From: Mageeibacillus sp. UBA1046
GTDB taxonomy: Bacteria > Bacillota > Clostridia > Saccharofermentanales > DTU023
NCBI GenBank assembly: GCA_002316595.1
Contig: DCDV01000016.1
Location: 2,118-36,115 of the forward strand
Direction: 5' to 3'
DNA length: 33,998 bases
In this document: one piece after another, positions 1-6,644 of the stretch
Layout: each line of letters begins with the position of its first letter
Position numbering within the stretch: the first letter of the stretch is position 1
Notes under the pieces: generated by a model
What the model saw: the letters and a program-made list of their open reading frames with translations, nothing else
Databases searched by the model: none
What the model was told of the DNA's origin: nothing
Position numbers and translations under genes: made by a program

Positions 1-2
1 TT

Positions 3-1199
3 CGCAGTGAAAGAAGCTTGACCGAGCTGGAAAGCTTAGCAAGCGAATGTAATATTGTGACTGTTGGAACTGTCATCCAGAAACGTGATACTCCGAGTCG
101 ATCATATTGGCTGGGCAAAGGCAAGCTGGAGGAAATGGCAGAAATGGCTATTGCTCTGGATGCAGATATATTAGTATTCGATACTGAGCTGTCTCCCACC
201 CAGGTCAGAATGATTGAAGATTTGACTTCCATGGTGATAGTCGATCGCAGTCTGATTATTTTTGAGATTTTTGCTACGCGGGCAAAAACAGATGAAGGGA
301 AAATTCAGGTAGAGCTTGCTCAATTGCGTTATCGCCTGACCAGACTGACCGGCAGAGGAGGAGAGCTATCAAGACTGGGCGGCGGTATCGGTACAAGAGG
401 GCCCGGTGAAGCACAACTGGAGACAGACCGACGCCACATCATGCGGCGTATCTCTTTACTTAAGAAAGAAATGGAGAAAATTTCTACGCGCAGAGCCAGA
501 ACCCGAGAAAATAGAAGTTCTCGTGAGATAGCGACGGTAGCCGTTGTAGGCTACACTAATTCCGGAAAATCAACTATTGTTAACTCGCTTTGCGATGCTG
601 AAATTGAGGCTGAAGACCGATTGTTCATGACGCTTGATCCTACTGCCAGACGCTTAGTGACTAAACAGGGATTAAGCCTGGTATTGATTGATACAGTTGG
701 TTTTATCAGAGATTTGCCGAGATATCTGCTGGACGCATTCTCAGCTACGCTTGAAGAAGTTGCTGAGGCTGATTATATAATGCAGGTAACTGACATTTCT
801 GATCCGGATTATGAGCAGCAGATCAAGGTAGTAGAACAACAACTTCTGAAGTTGGGATCAGCAGGCAAACCCAGGCTCCATGTTCTAAATAAGATAGATC
901 AGGCATTGGATGAAAACTGGAGAGTGCTCCTGCATCAAAAGCAAGATCCGGATCAAAAAACCATAGCTGCTTCTGCAACAGAGGGAACAGGCATGGATGC
1001 TGTCAGAGAAGCATTATGTGTTCTTGCCGAAAGAAATGCCTTAGAGTTTTCTCTTGTTATTCCTTACGATGAAGCCGGTCTGGTTAATTATATTCAGGAA
1101 AGAGGTGTAGTTGATGAGCTTTCCTACGATGAAAAGGGGATTTTTATTAGCGGCAGGATCCCTGCTTCAATGTCAGGTCCTCTAAAGTTATACCTTTAA
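3..1199 (+). CDS. hflX: Ribosome-associated GTPase HflX (5' end cut by window edge)
   Basis: HflX binds the 50S subunit and splits or rescues stalled ribosomes using GTP. The visible part has the glycine-rich HflX N-domain (LTGRGGELSRLGGGIGTRGP), a helical linker, and a G domain with P-loop GYTNSGKST, switch motif DPTARR, G3 DTVGFIRDLP and G4 NKID, then a short C-terminal domain. The frame is open to base 3 and the protein begins inside the family N-domain, so the true start probably lies upstream; a TTG at 18 would give 393 residues, a little short for the family. It converges on the plsC-like gene and their 3' ends overlap by 12 bp, with no terminator between them. Identity is secure; only the start is uncertain. 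Confidence 0.95.
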   Translation, partial: RSERSLTELESLASECNIVTVGTVIQKRDTPSRSYWLGKGKLEEMAEMAIALDADILVFDTELSPTQVRMIEDLTSMVIVDRSLIIFEIFATRAKTDEGKIQVELAQLRYRLTRLTGRGGELSRLGGGIGTRGPGEAQLETDRRHIMRRISLLKKEMEKISTRRARTRENRSSREIATVAVVGYTNSGKSTIVNSLCDAEIEAEDRLFMTLDPTARRLVTKQGLSLVLIDTVGFIRDLPRYLLDAFSATLEEVAEADYIMQVTDISDPDYEQQIKVVEQQLLKLGSAGKPRLHVLNKIDQALDENWRVLLHQKQDPDQKTIAASATEGTGMDAVREALCVLAERNALEFSLVIPYDEAGLVNYIQERGVVDELSYDEKGIFISGRIPASMSGPLKLYL

Positions 1200-1898
1200 G
1201 CCTTGATTCTGTCTTGCCAGATACCAATTGCGCAGCTCCTCCGTCATTTCATCAACATTGCCGTAGTTCTCCGGCATTAATGGCTGACCGTATTCAATTG
1301 TCAATCTCTTCCTGGCAAATCTTTTTCCGTCAATGGGGTAGGGAACAGGCATATGACGCGAGAAGATTTTGTACCCGCCATGAATATAAACAGGAACCAG
1401 AGGCCTATTTGTTTTTTGGCTTATATAAGCAGAGCCGTTATGCAGCTCTCCGAGCTTTCCGTCACAAGACCTTGTACCTTCAGGATGTATCAGAAGTAGA
1501 TAGCCTTCATCAACTGCTTTCTTAGCCATTATTAATCCTCGAACCGGATTGCCAAAACGGTCGATCGTTATGGCTCTGCCGACACGAATCATTATATGTC
1601 CGAAGAGCCCATAATCTGTTTTTAAATCTGATCCGGCGATCGCGGTGAAAACATCTTGGTGTGCCTTAGGCAATCCCGCGCAAATCCACATGCCATCAAC
1701 TAAAGTTACATGATTAGCGGCTAGAACATACGGTATATCGGGCAGGTTTTCTTGACCTTTAACCCGAAATCGTGTGAGCAATTTGGTTAAAAATAATGCC
1801 AAATAAAAAAACAAGTTGCCTATAATGCCGCGTTTGGGAACCTCAAAAGAAGAGCCTTGCTTACTTAGTTGCTGGTTGTTTTTTGCCTTAGATGCCAT
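1188..1898 (-). CDS. plsC: 1-acylglycerol-3-phosphate O-acyltransferase (PlsC family)
   Basis: PlsC-type enzymes move an acyl chain to the sn-2 position of lysophosphatidate at the membrane. The 236-residue protein has the acyltransferase blocks in order: NHVTLVD (the catalytic HX4D box), a substrate-binding region, HPEGTRS, and VPVYIHGG. A hydrophobic stretch (LFFYLALFLTKLLT) precedes the catalytic box. I place the start at the ATG at 1898 because GGGGAG lies four bases upstream; a TTG at 1910 directly after the tadA stop would add four residues but has no ribosome site of its own. It is the second gene of a tadA-plsC unit on the minus strand. The exact acyl acceptor cannot be read from sequence. 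Confidence 0.88.
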   Translation of the reverse strand: MASKAKNNQQLSKQGSSFEVPKRGIIGNLFFYLALFLTKLLTRFRVKGQENLPDIPYVLAANHVTLVDGMWICAGLPKAHQDVFTAIAGSDLKTDYGLFGHIMIRVGRAITIDRFGNPVRGLIMAKKAVDEGYLLLIHPEGTRSCDGKLGELHNGSAYISQKTNRPLVPVYIHGGYKIFSRHMPVPYPIDGKRFARKRLTIEYGQPLMPENYGNVDEMTEELRNWYLARQNQGLKV

Positions 1899-1910
1899 TT
1901 TACTCCCCAA

Positions 1911-2390
1911 TTAGCGTCTTCGTTTAAAAAAATCTTTCAAATGCTCACTGCATTCTTCCTGCAAAACAGAGCCTGTAATCATGACCTGATGATTCGACGG
2001 CAAGTCAAACACATTATATACTGACCCGGCCATGCCGCCTTTAGGGTCAGGCGCACCAAAAATAAGACGACGGATTCTGGCTTGAATAATTGCTCCGGCA
2101 CACATCAGACAAGGTTCCAGAGTAACATAGAGGTCACATCCGTCAAGACGCCAGCTTGGTTTCAATTTTCCTGCAGCCCGCAATGCAAGTATCTCAGCGT
2201 GCGCAGTAGCGTCCTGATCAATTTCCCGGCGATTATATTCTGCAGCTATCACCTTATTATCTTCTATGATAATACATCCAACCGGGACTTCGCCAATAGC
2301 GTCTGCCTTTTTTGCCAGAGCTAAGGCGCGGCCCATAATCTGCTTGTCCAGCTCCCGGTCAATTTTTAATTTTTCAGTATTATTGTTCAA
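1911..2390 (-). CDS. tadA: tRNA-specific adenosine deaminase TadA
   Basis: TadA deaminates A34 of tRNA-Arg(ACG) to inosine for wobble decoding. The 159-residue protein carries the cytidine/deoxycytidylate deaminase zinc motif: HAE (zinc-binding His and proton-shuttle Glu) followed by EPCLMCAGA (the PCxxC zinc cysteines). RARIRRLIFG and DPKGGMAGS after the zinc site match bacterial TadA. The start is a TTG at 2390, chosen because AGGAG sits five bases upstream and there is no nearby ATG. It is the first gene of a unit with plsC and is divergent from the zinc-ribbon protein gene; the two share a compact promoter region. Confidence 0.95.
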   Translation of the reverse strand: MNNNTEKLKIDRELDKQIMGRALALAKKADAIGEVPVGCIIIEDNKVIAAEYNRREIDQDATAHAEILALRAAGKLKPSWRLDGCDLYVTLEPCLMCAGAIIQARIRRLIFGAPDPKGGMAGSVYNVFDLPSNHQVMITGSVLQEECSEHLKDFFKRRR

Positions 2391-2413
2391 AGCTGCTCCT
2401 TCTCGCTGCTTTC

Positions 2414-2442
2414 TTGCTAACTGTAAATTTTACACTTATAAT
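2414..2442 (+). promoter_or_regulatory. Putative sigma-A promoter of the zinc-ribbon protein gene
   Basis: TTGCTA (2414-2419) and a consensus TATAAT (2437-2442) are spaced by exactly 17 bp. The expected transcription start near 2449 lies downstream of the ATG at 2446, which supports the next ATG (2476) as the true start of the gene. Confidence 0.75.
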
Positions 2443-2465
2443 AGCATGACGAAAGTACAAGACAA
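2438..2465 (-). promoter_or_regulatory. Putative sigma-A promoter of tadA-plsC
   Basis: On the minus strand TTGTCT (2465-2460) and TATTAT (2443-2438) are separated by 16 bp, about 50 bp upstream of the tadA TTG start. The -10 hexamer occupies nearly the same bases as the -10 of the divergent promoter. Confidence 0.55.
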
Positions 2466-2475
2466 GGTGGTAAAT

Positions 2476-3201
2476 ATGGCACTAAAAGAAGGACGTTGTA
2501 TAAATTGTGGCTCTCTTTTAATTCTAGACCCCAAAATGGAAAAAGGACAATGCATGTTCTGTGGCGCGGTCTTTCTAAATGATGATGCGTTTGCCGCAAT
2601 GGATTATCCTGCTGATTACGAATTTCCGAATGAAGAACAGCCTGAATATGATGGCCCTTCGCTTGCAATCCAGCCTGTCCGTGAAGCAGTCTACGCACCG
2701 ACATTGACACCTCGCAAGAAAAAAGGCAAAAAAATTGAGGCGTTTGAAATTAAGGACCCTGAAATCCCTGACCTGAAGATACCTAAAAAGAAAAACATCC
2801 TGATGTCTTCTGTGGTCGCGGGTGTATTCATAATATTCTTAGCTGTGTTTTTCTTATTTTCATTAGACCGGGATAACAAACGAGAGGCAATCAGAGATCA
2901 ATTTGTTTCAAATCTCGAATATGAGTTGATTAATGAGTCCGGAATCGCCATTGACAATATGAATAACAACGACGTCACTATTATTCTTAAGGAGCCTGTT
3001 ACTGAGGAAGAAGCTGCCGGAATATTTTTGGACTACGCCAATGTCAGAGCTGAAGTAATGGGTTATGATCAGTCAGATTTTTCTGCCAGTGCGGAAACGG
3101 TTTCTATGCGGCTGGCATCCCGATCCGGAGGTTTTCTGATCAGGCAGCCGGAAAGCCCTGAAGATCTGGTGCTGGATAAGGCCATATCAAAGCTGGATTG
3201 A
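2476..3201 (+). CDS. Uncharacterised zinc-ribbon single-pass membrane protein
   Basis: I do not recognise a named family. The 241-residue product starts with a CxxC...CxxC zinc ribbon (Cys8, Cys11, Cys26, Cys29; CINCGS and CMFCGA). An acidic Pro-rich segment follows, then a Lys-rich patch (PRKKKGKKIE), one strongly hydrophobic helix at about residues 108-130 preceded by KKK, and about 110 polar residues with no obvious motif. The positive residues before the helix suggest a cytoplasmic zinc ribbon and an external C-terminal domain. The ATG at 2476 has AAGGTGG five bases upstream; the longer open frame back into tadA has no support. The gene is monocistronic, with hairpin terminators downstream. 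Function unknown. Confidence 0.8.
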   Translation: MALKEGRCINCGSLLILDPKMEKGQCMFCGAVFLNDDAFAAMDYPADYEFPNEEQPEYDGPSLAIQPVREAVYAPTLTPRKKKGKKIEAFEIKDPEIPDLKIPKKKNILMSSVVAGVFIIFLAVFFLFSLDRDNKREAIRDQFVSNLEYELINESGIAIDNMNNNDVTIILKEPVTEEEAAGIFLDYANVRAEVMGYDQSDFSASAETVSMRLASRSGGFLIRQPESPEDLVLDKAISKLD

Positions 3202-3289
3202 TTCAAAATTTCTTGCTCCGCCAGCATAATTAATCAGATACTTATTACACCGCAGCGTCTACAGCAAGCTAAATACCTTATATGTGACA

Positions 3290-3340
3290 AACAGATTTCA
3301 GATTTAGCCCGATATCTGGAATCTGTTATTTATTTATTTA
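3290..3340 (+). terminator. Hairpin with AT-rich tail downstream of the zinc-ribbon gene
   Basis: AACAGATTTCAGAT (3290-3303) pairs with ATCTGGAATCTGTT (3314-3327), a 14-bp stem with one G-T wobble and a 10-base loop. It is followed by ATTTATTTATTTA rather than a clean T run, so termination is probable but not certain. Confidence 0.55.
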
Positions 3341-3397
3341 CAATTGATCTTTATCTTTGTAATTTCTAAGAGTTATTCTGTAACTGTATAAATAGAG

Positions 3398-3478
3398 GGA
3401 TCGAATACCTCCTTTTTTCATACTTTTCTCCTCCAATGCAACAAATCCGAGAGTGGTGCCTCGGATTTGTTTCTTTTT
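3398..3478 (+). ncRNA. Candidate ~80-nt small RNA with anti-Shine-Dalgarno motifs
   Basis: A possible promoter (TTCTAA 3364-3369, 17 bp, TATAAA 3387-3392) would start a transcript near 3398. The RNA would form a small 5' hairpin (GAGG, 9-base loop, CCTC), then a pyrimidine-rich single-stranded region containing ACCTCCTT and TCTCCTCC, then a perfect terminator hairpin. Those two motifs complement ribosome-binding sites, and ACCTCCTT equals the 16S anti-SD core. The layout resembles known C-rich regulatory RNAs of Bacillota, but no family is recognised. The promoter is weak, so this may instead be only a terminator region. Confidence 0.35.
3440..3478 (+). terminator. Strong rho-independent terminator
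   Basis: AACAAATCCGAG (3440-3451) pairs perfectly with CTCGGATTTGTT (3460-3471) across an 8-base loop, followed by TCTTTTT. The T run exists only on the plus strand, so it acts on plus-strand transcripts: either the zinc-ribbon gene or a separate small RNA. Confidence 0.85.
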
Positions 3479-3524
3479 ATCTTATTTTTTTTATCTTTAT
3501 TGAGAATTGGCTTAAAACTTATTG

Positions 3525-3700
3525 GCAGCCGCAGCGGACGACCTCAGGGCCGCAGCCGCAGCGGAAGATCTCAGGCGCAGCGGAAGATCTCAGGCCGCAG
3601 CGGACGGTCTCAAAATTTCACAGCAGCCGCAGCGGACGGCCTCAGGGCCGCAGCCGCAGCGGACTGTCTCAGGATTTCACAGCAGCCGCATCTTCAGGAC
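3525..3700. repeat. GC-rich imperfect repeat cluster overlapping the MFS stop codon
   Basis: Six copies of a 16-base core GCAGCGGAnGnyCTCA start at 3531, 3558, 3577, 3597, 3629 and 3656, at spacings of 27, 19, 20, 32 and 27 bp. Copies are joined by short variable pieces such as GCAGCC, GGGCC and TTTCACA. On the minus strand each core begins with TGA; in the copy at 3656-3671 that TGA is the stop codon of the MFS transporter. A degenerate remnant (GCAGCCGCATCTTCAGG) lies inside the coding end. Base composition is far more GC-rich than the flanks. Confidence 0.85.
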
Positions 3701-5000
3701 TTACTTCACCATGCTTGACAAAGAGCATCGAGATAAAAGCGAGGAAGAAAGCTGTACACGAGAAGACAAAGAGTAAAGAGTAATTATCGGTAAGATCGCG
3801 AATCGCTCCGAAGGTGATGGGAGCCAGAATCGCAGCTGAAAAGGAAAAAAAGTAGTAATAACCGGTAAAGCTGCCAATCTTATCCTTTGTTGCCAGCTCA
3901 ACCACCATAGGTAAGGAATTAATATTCACACAAGCCCAGAACAACCCCCCGATTGCTAACAATACAGTCAGAATTAACTGATTTTCCAAGAATAAAATTG
4001 GTACGAAAACCAAGGTGAGTCCGGCAAGTCCGATCAGGATAGTTCGCTTGCGTCCGATTTTGCTGCCGATTATTCCGGCAGGGATGGCAAAAGCTACAAA
4101 GGCCAGAGAAAATACGGTTAACATTTGTGTTCCGGCTCCGGCTGAAAGATCGAGAACATTTACTGCATAGAGTGTGAAGAAAGTCTCGATAGCGTTAAAA
4201 CCGCTGAACCAGAAGAAGATTGCTATGAGGATAAAAACGAGAGAGCGAAGTTCGCCGGGGCTCAGAGCGAATAATTCAGCTTTTAGAATTTCCCAGCGTG
4301 ACATATGCTTTGAGTTAGCCTTAGCTTCCATCTTAATCCTGTGCTGCTCATCAATACGCTTCCTTCTTTGATCTTGCCAGGCTGCCAGAATTGCCGGATC
4401 TTTTTTATAACCGCGCGGCAGAGCAGACGGTTCTCTGATAAATACAACCAGCATAACCAAAGATATCAGCATGATAATTGTGCCCATCAGGAAAGCCGAC
4501 TCGTTGGTTGGATCACGTTTGCTCAGCTCACCTCCGACAAAAAAGGCCAGTATGCTGCCGATCCCGCCCATGAGATTGATTACCCCGTTGGCTTTACTGC
4601 GCAGAGGGCGGGGAGTTACGTCAGGCATTAAGGCAATAACAGGTGATCGCCACAGTGACATGACAAAGTTAAAGCCAATCAAGATCGCCATCATGCCTGC
4701 GAGAGTATACATCATGGGGATGATGGCGAATAGTATGGCGCAAATTGGCAGCCCGATCATGATCCAGGGCATTCTATGACCGAAGCGCGAATGCGTCCGA
4801 TCGCTCAGAACGCCAACCGCAGGTTGAAAAATCAGGCCGAAGAAATTATCGATAGTCATAACTGTGCCGATTACAGTTGTAGACAAAGCAAATCTCTCTT
4901 CCAGCATAGTCGGCACATAAGCATTATACAGGCTCCAGGCGAGTGAGCTTGCCAGAAAGCCAAAACCAATAAAAAATGTTTTACGATAATCCAGTTTCAT
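3669..5000 (-). CDS. MFS transporter, SLC45/GPH-like (probable sugar:cation symporter)
   Basis: The 443-residue product has about 12 hydrophobic segments in two halves around a cytoplasmic loop at roughly residues 195-245, which is rich in charged residues (RRKRIDEQHRIKMEAKANSK). The loop-2 signature GVLSDRTHSRFGHRMPWI resembles the SLC45-like sucrose/maltose transporters and GPH family, so a sugar:proton or sugar:sodium symporter is likely; the substrate is unknown. The ATG has GAGGTGA four bases upstream. The last residues (EDAAAVKS) and the stop codon are built from the repeat cluster downstream, so the C-terminus may have been reshaped by repeat expansion. It stands alone, divergent from the kinase gene. 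Confidence 0.88.
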   Translation of the reverse strand: MKLDYRKTFFIGFGFLASSLAWSLYNAYVPTMLEERFALSTTVIGTVMTIDNFFGLIFQPAVGVLSDRTHSRFGHRMPWIMIGLPICAILFAIIPMMYTLAGMMAILIGFNFVMSLWRSPVIALMPDVTPRPLRSKANGVINLMGGIGSILAFFVGGELSKRDPTNESAFLMGTIIMLISLVMLVVFIREPSALPRGYKKDPAILAAWQDQRRKRIDEQHRIKMEAKANSKHMSRWEILKAELFALSPGELRSLVFILIAIFFWFSGFNAIETFFTLYAVNVLDLSAGAGTQMLTVFSLAFVAFAIPAGIIGSKIGRKRTILIGLAGLTLVFVPILFLENQLILTVLLAIGGLFWACVNINSLPMVVELATKDKIGSFTGYYYFFSFSAAILAPITFGAIRDLTDNYSLLFVFSCTAFFLAFISMLFVKHGEVSPEDAAAVKS

Positions 5001-5167
5001 AACGTCACCTCAAATAATGCTTGTAAATATCTGTCAATAAGCTAATAGACTGATCTTGTTCATATCCGAATTATTAAGGCATAGTCTGTTTTTTAGAACA
5101 TCCTCTATGTTATTATAACTGTACTTCCAGAGCTGATCTAATTTTATATTTAGGAAGATTTTGACAT

Positions 5168-6160
5168 ATGGCTGAATTTAGCAAACTAGTGGAATTATCT
5201 GTGGAAGAGCTGGAAAAAAAGCTTGGCGGATCCCGCCTGACCCAATTCATCGAGGAGTCTGAATCAGGGTTTAGCCAACAGGTGGATATTGTTGCGGAAC
5301 GCATAATCAATGACACCGACATTAAGGCTTTTTTTGTCTCCGGTCCGACCTCTTCCGGCAAGACAACTTTTTCCAATCAGTTCACTAAGAGATTGATTGA
5401 GGGAGGCAGGAATACATATCTCCTCTCCATGGATGATTACTATAAGACGGAAGACACGAGATATGATGAAGACGGCAGACCGGATTTTGAGAGCATTGAT
5501 ACCTTAGATTTAGATTTAATGCTTGAGGATATCTCAAAATTTTTCGCCGGCAGCGAGGTTGCTCTTCCGACCTTTGTTTTTACAACCAGAAGCAGATTCT
5601 TTGCTCCTGAAAAGGTTATTAATCCCCAACCGGGAGATGTGTTTGTCGTTGAAGGATTACACGGGTTAGCTCCGGAGGTCATAAACAGTCTGCCCGAAGA
5701 CAAGACTTTTGGTCTTTTTATCATGCCGCACGGGCGTGTACATTCAGATGCCCGCATGATATCAGGTTCAGATATCCGCATGTTGCGCCGGATCAGCCGT
5801 GACGTGCGCCAGCGAGGTTCATCAGCTTTGGCTACAATTGATTACTGGCCTATGATTGAGCAGGCGGAGCAGAGTTTTATTCCCGGTTATCTGGAGGCTG
5901 CGGACTTCTATATAAACACTCTTTTGCCTTATGAATTCATGGTTACGGCTACTTTGGCCCGTGATCAGATTCAAATATCCTTAGATCAGCTGCTTAAGGG
6001 CACATTGCCTCCATCCAGAAATACAATTAATCCCAGCGGCTGGTCAGACTTGTCCACGGCTGTGAAGAAAGCTACAAAACTTGTAGAAGCAAGTGCTAAA
6101 CTGCCCTCGATCAGTCCGAACCTGGTGCCGCCAACATCGATATTGCAAGAGTTTATCTAA
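5168..6160 (+). CDS. Uridine kinase-like P-loop nucleoside kinase (short form, no TGS domain)
   Basis: Members of the phosphoribulokinase/uridine kinase family phosphorylate nucleosides with NTP. The 330-residue protein has Walker A GPTSSGKTTF, the substrate loop SMDDYYK, then DEDGRPDFESIDTLDLDL, PTFVFTTRSR and VVEGLHGL, as in clostridial nucleoside kinases. Those are usually about 550 residues with an N-terminal TGS/ThrRS-like region; here only a short N-terminal stretch (LTQFIEESESGFSQQVDIVA) of the pre-kinase segment remains. AGGAAG lies 10 bases upstream of the ATG. It precedes thioredoxin and nnr genes on the same strand. True substrate is uncertain. Confidence 0.82.
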   Translation: MAEFSKLVELSVEELEKKLGGSRLTQFIEESESGFSQQVDIVAERIINDTDIKAFFVSGPTSSGKTTFSNQFTKRLIEGGRNTYLLSMDDYYKTEDTRYDEDGRPDFESIDTLDLDLMLEDISKFFAGSEVALPTFVFTTRSRFFAPEKVINPQPGDVFVVEGLHGLAPEVINSLPEDKTFGLFIMPHGRVHSDARMISGSDIRMLRRISRDVRQRGSSALATIDYWPMIEQAEQSFIPGYLEAADFYINTLLPYEFMVTATLARDQIQISLDQLLKGTLPPSRNTINPSGWSDLSTAVKKATKLVEASAKLPSISPNLVPPTSILQEFI

Positions 6161-6191
6161 CAAGCTCTGAAATTATTTTTTCTGCCGAGAC

Positions 6192-6207
6192 AGTAACTGC
6201 AGTTACT
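6192..6207. promoter_or_regulatory. Perfect 16-bp palindrome upstream of trxA
   Basis: AGTAACTGCAGTTACT is its own reverse complement. It lies about 95 bp before the thioredoxin start and just ahead of a possible promoter (TTGAAA 6211-6216, 17 bp, TATCCA). It could be an operator or a weak hairpin; the T content after it is too low for a convincing terminator. Confidence 0.4.
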
Positions 6208-6301
6208 TCTTTGAAAGAATAATTAGCTCATGATATCCATTGATGAGTATTCATTAGCAAAACGACAACAATTAATAATTTATGTGAAAGGAAAGACAAG
6301 A

Positions 6302-6619
6302 ATGACCAAGATTATTACGAAAAAGAATTTTACTGAAGAGGTTCTCAATAGCGAAACACCATTTCTGGTTGATTTTTGGGCTCCCTGGTGTGCCCCTTGC
6401 CGTCTGGTCGGTCCCAGCGTGGAAAAACTGGAAGAACATTACCAAGGTAAGCTGGGAGTCGGCAAAGTCAATGTAGACGAAGAACCTGACTTGGCAGAAC
6501 GGTATCGTGTCATGAATATTCCGACTCTATATTTGTTCAAAGATGGTGAGATTGTAGATAAGATGGTAGGAGCCAGGCCATACGATGATTTAGTCCGTAC
6601 CCTGGATAAACACGTATAG
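6302..6619 (+). CDS. trxA: Thioredoxin (CAPC active site)
   Basis: Thioredoxin reduces protein disulfides in the cytoplasm. The 105-residue protein has the fold's landmarks: DFWAPWCAPC (redox cysteines Cys30 and Cys33), the central NVDEEPDLAERY strand-helix, the cis-Pro loop NIPTLYLF, and a C-terminal helix. The dipeptide between the cysteines is Ala-Pro rather than the usual Gly-Pro, a known natural variant expected to change redox potential slightly. The ATG at 6302 with AAAGGAAAG upstream gives the standard family length; the longer frame from 6230 adds residues not found in thioredoxins. It sits 25 bp before nnr, probably in one transcript. Confidence 0.93.
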   Translation: MTKIITKKNFTEEVLNSETPFLVDFWAPWCAPCRLVGPSVEKLEEHYQGKLGVGKVNVDEEPDLAERYRVMNIPTLYLFKDGEIVDKMVGARPYDDLVRTLDKHV

Positions 6620-6644
6620 ACTCTAAGATCGGACTGGTTCGCAG

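Larger units (their letters stand above)
3202..3668. other. 467-bp intergenic region with hairpins, candidate small RNA and repeats
   Basis: No convincing protein gene is present. In order it holds about 85 bp with no recognised signal, a 14-bp-stem hairpin (3290-3327), an AT-rich stretch with a possible -10, a candidate short RNA ending in a perfect 12-bp-stem terminator (3440-3478), a T-rich stretch, and a GC-rich repeat cluster from 3525 that continues past the stop codon of the MFS gene. Open frames across the cluster translate to low-complexity Ala/Arg/Gln repeats in all frames and lack ribosome sites. Confidence 0.8.

Noticed and set aside
2266..2475. Longer N-terminus for the zinc-ribbon protein, overlapping tadA
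   Set aside because: A consensus promoter at 2414-2442 starts transcription after most of it, and the ATG at 2476 has its own ribosome site right before the zinc ribbon.
3395..3413. tRNA T-arm-like sequence (GAGG, ATCGAAT, CCTC)
   Set aside because: No acceptor, D or anticodon arm can be built around it; the loop and stem lengths do not fit.
3525..3700. Possible CRISPR array
   Set aside because: Cores are 16 bp with irregular 19-32 bp periods, related spacer-like pieces and no cas genes.
3436..3783. Open frames in all three frames across the GC-rich repeat cluster
   Set aside because: They result from stop-poor repeats, give Ala/Arg/Gln low-complexity products and lack ribosome-binding sites.
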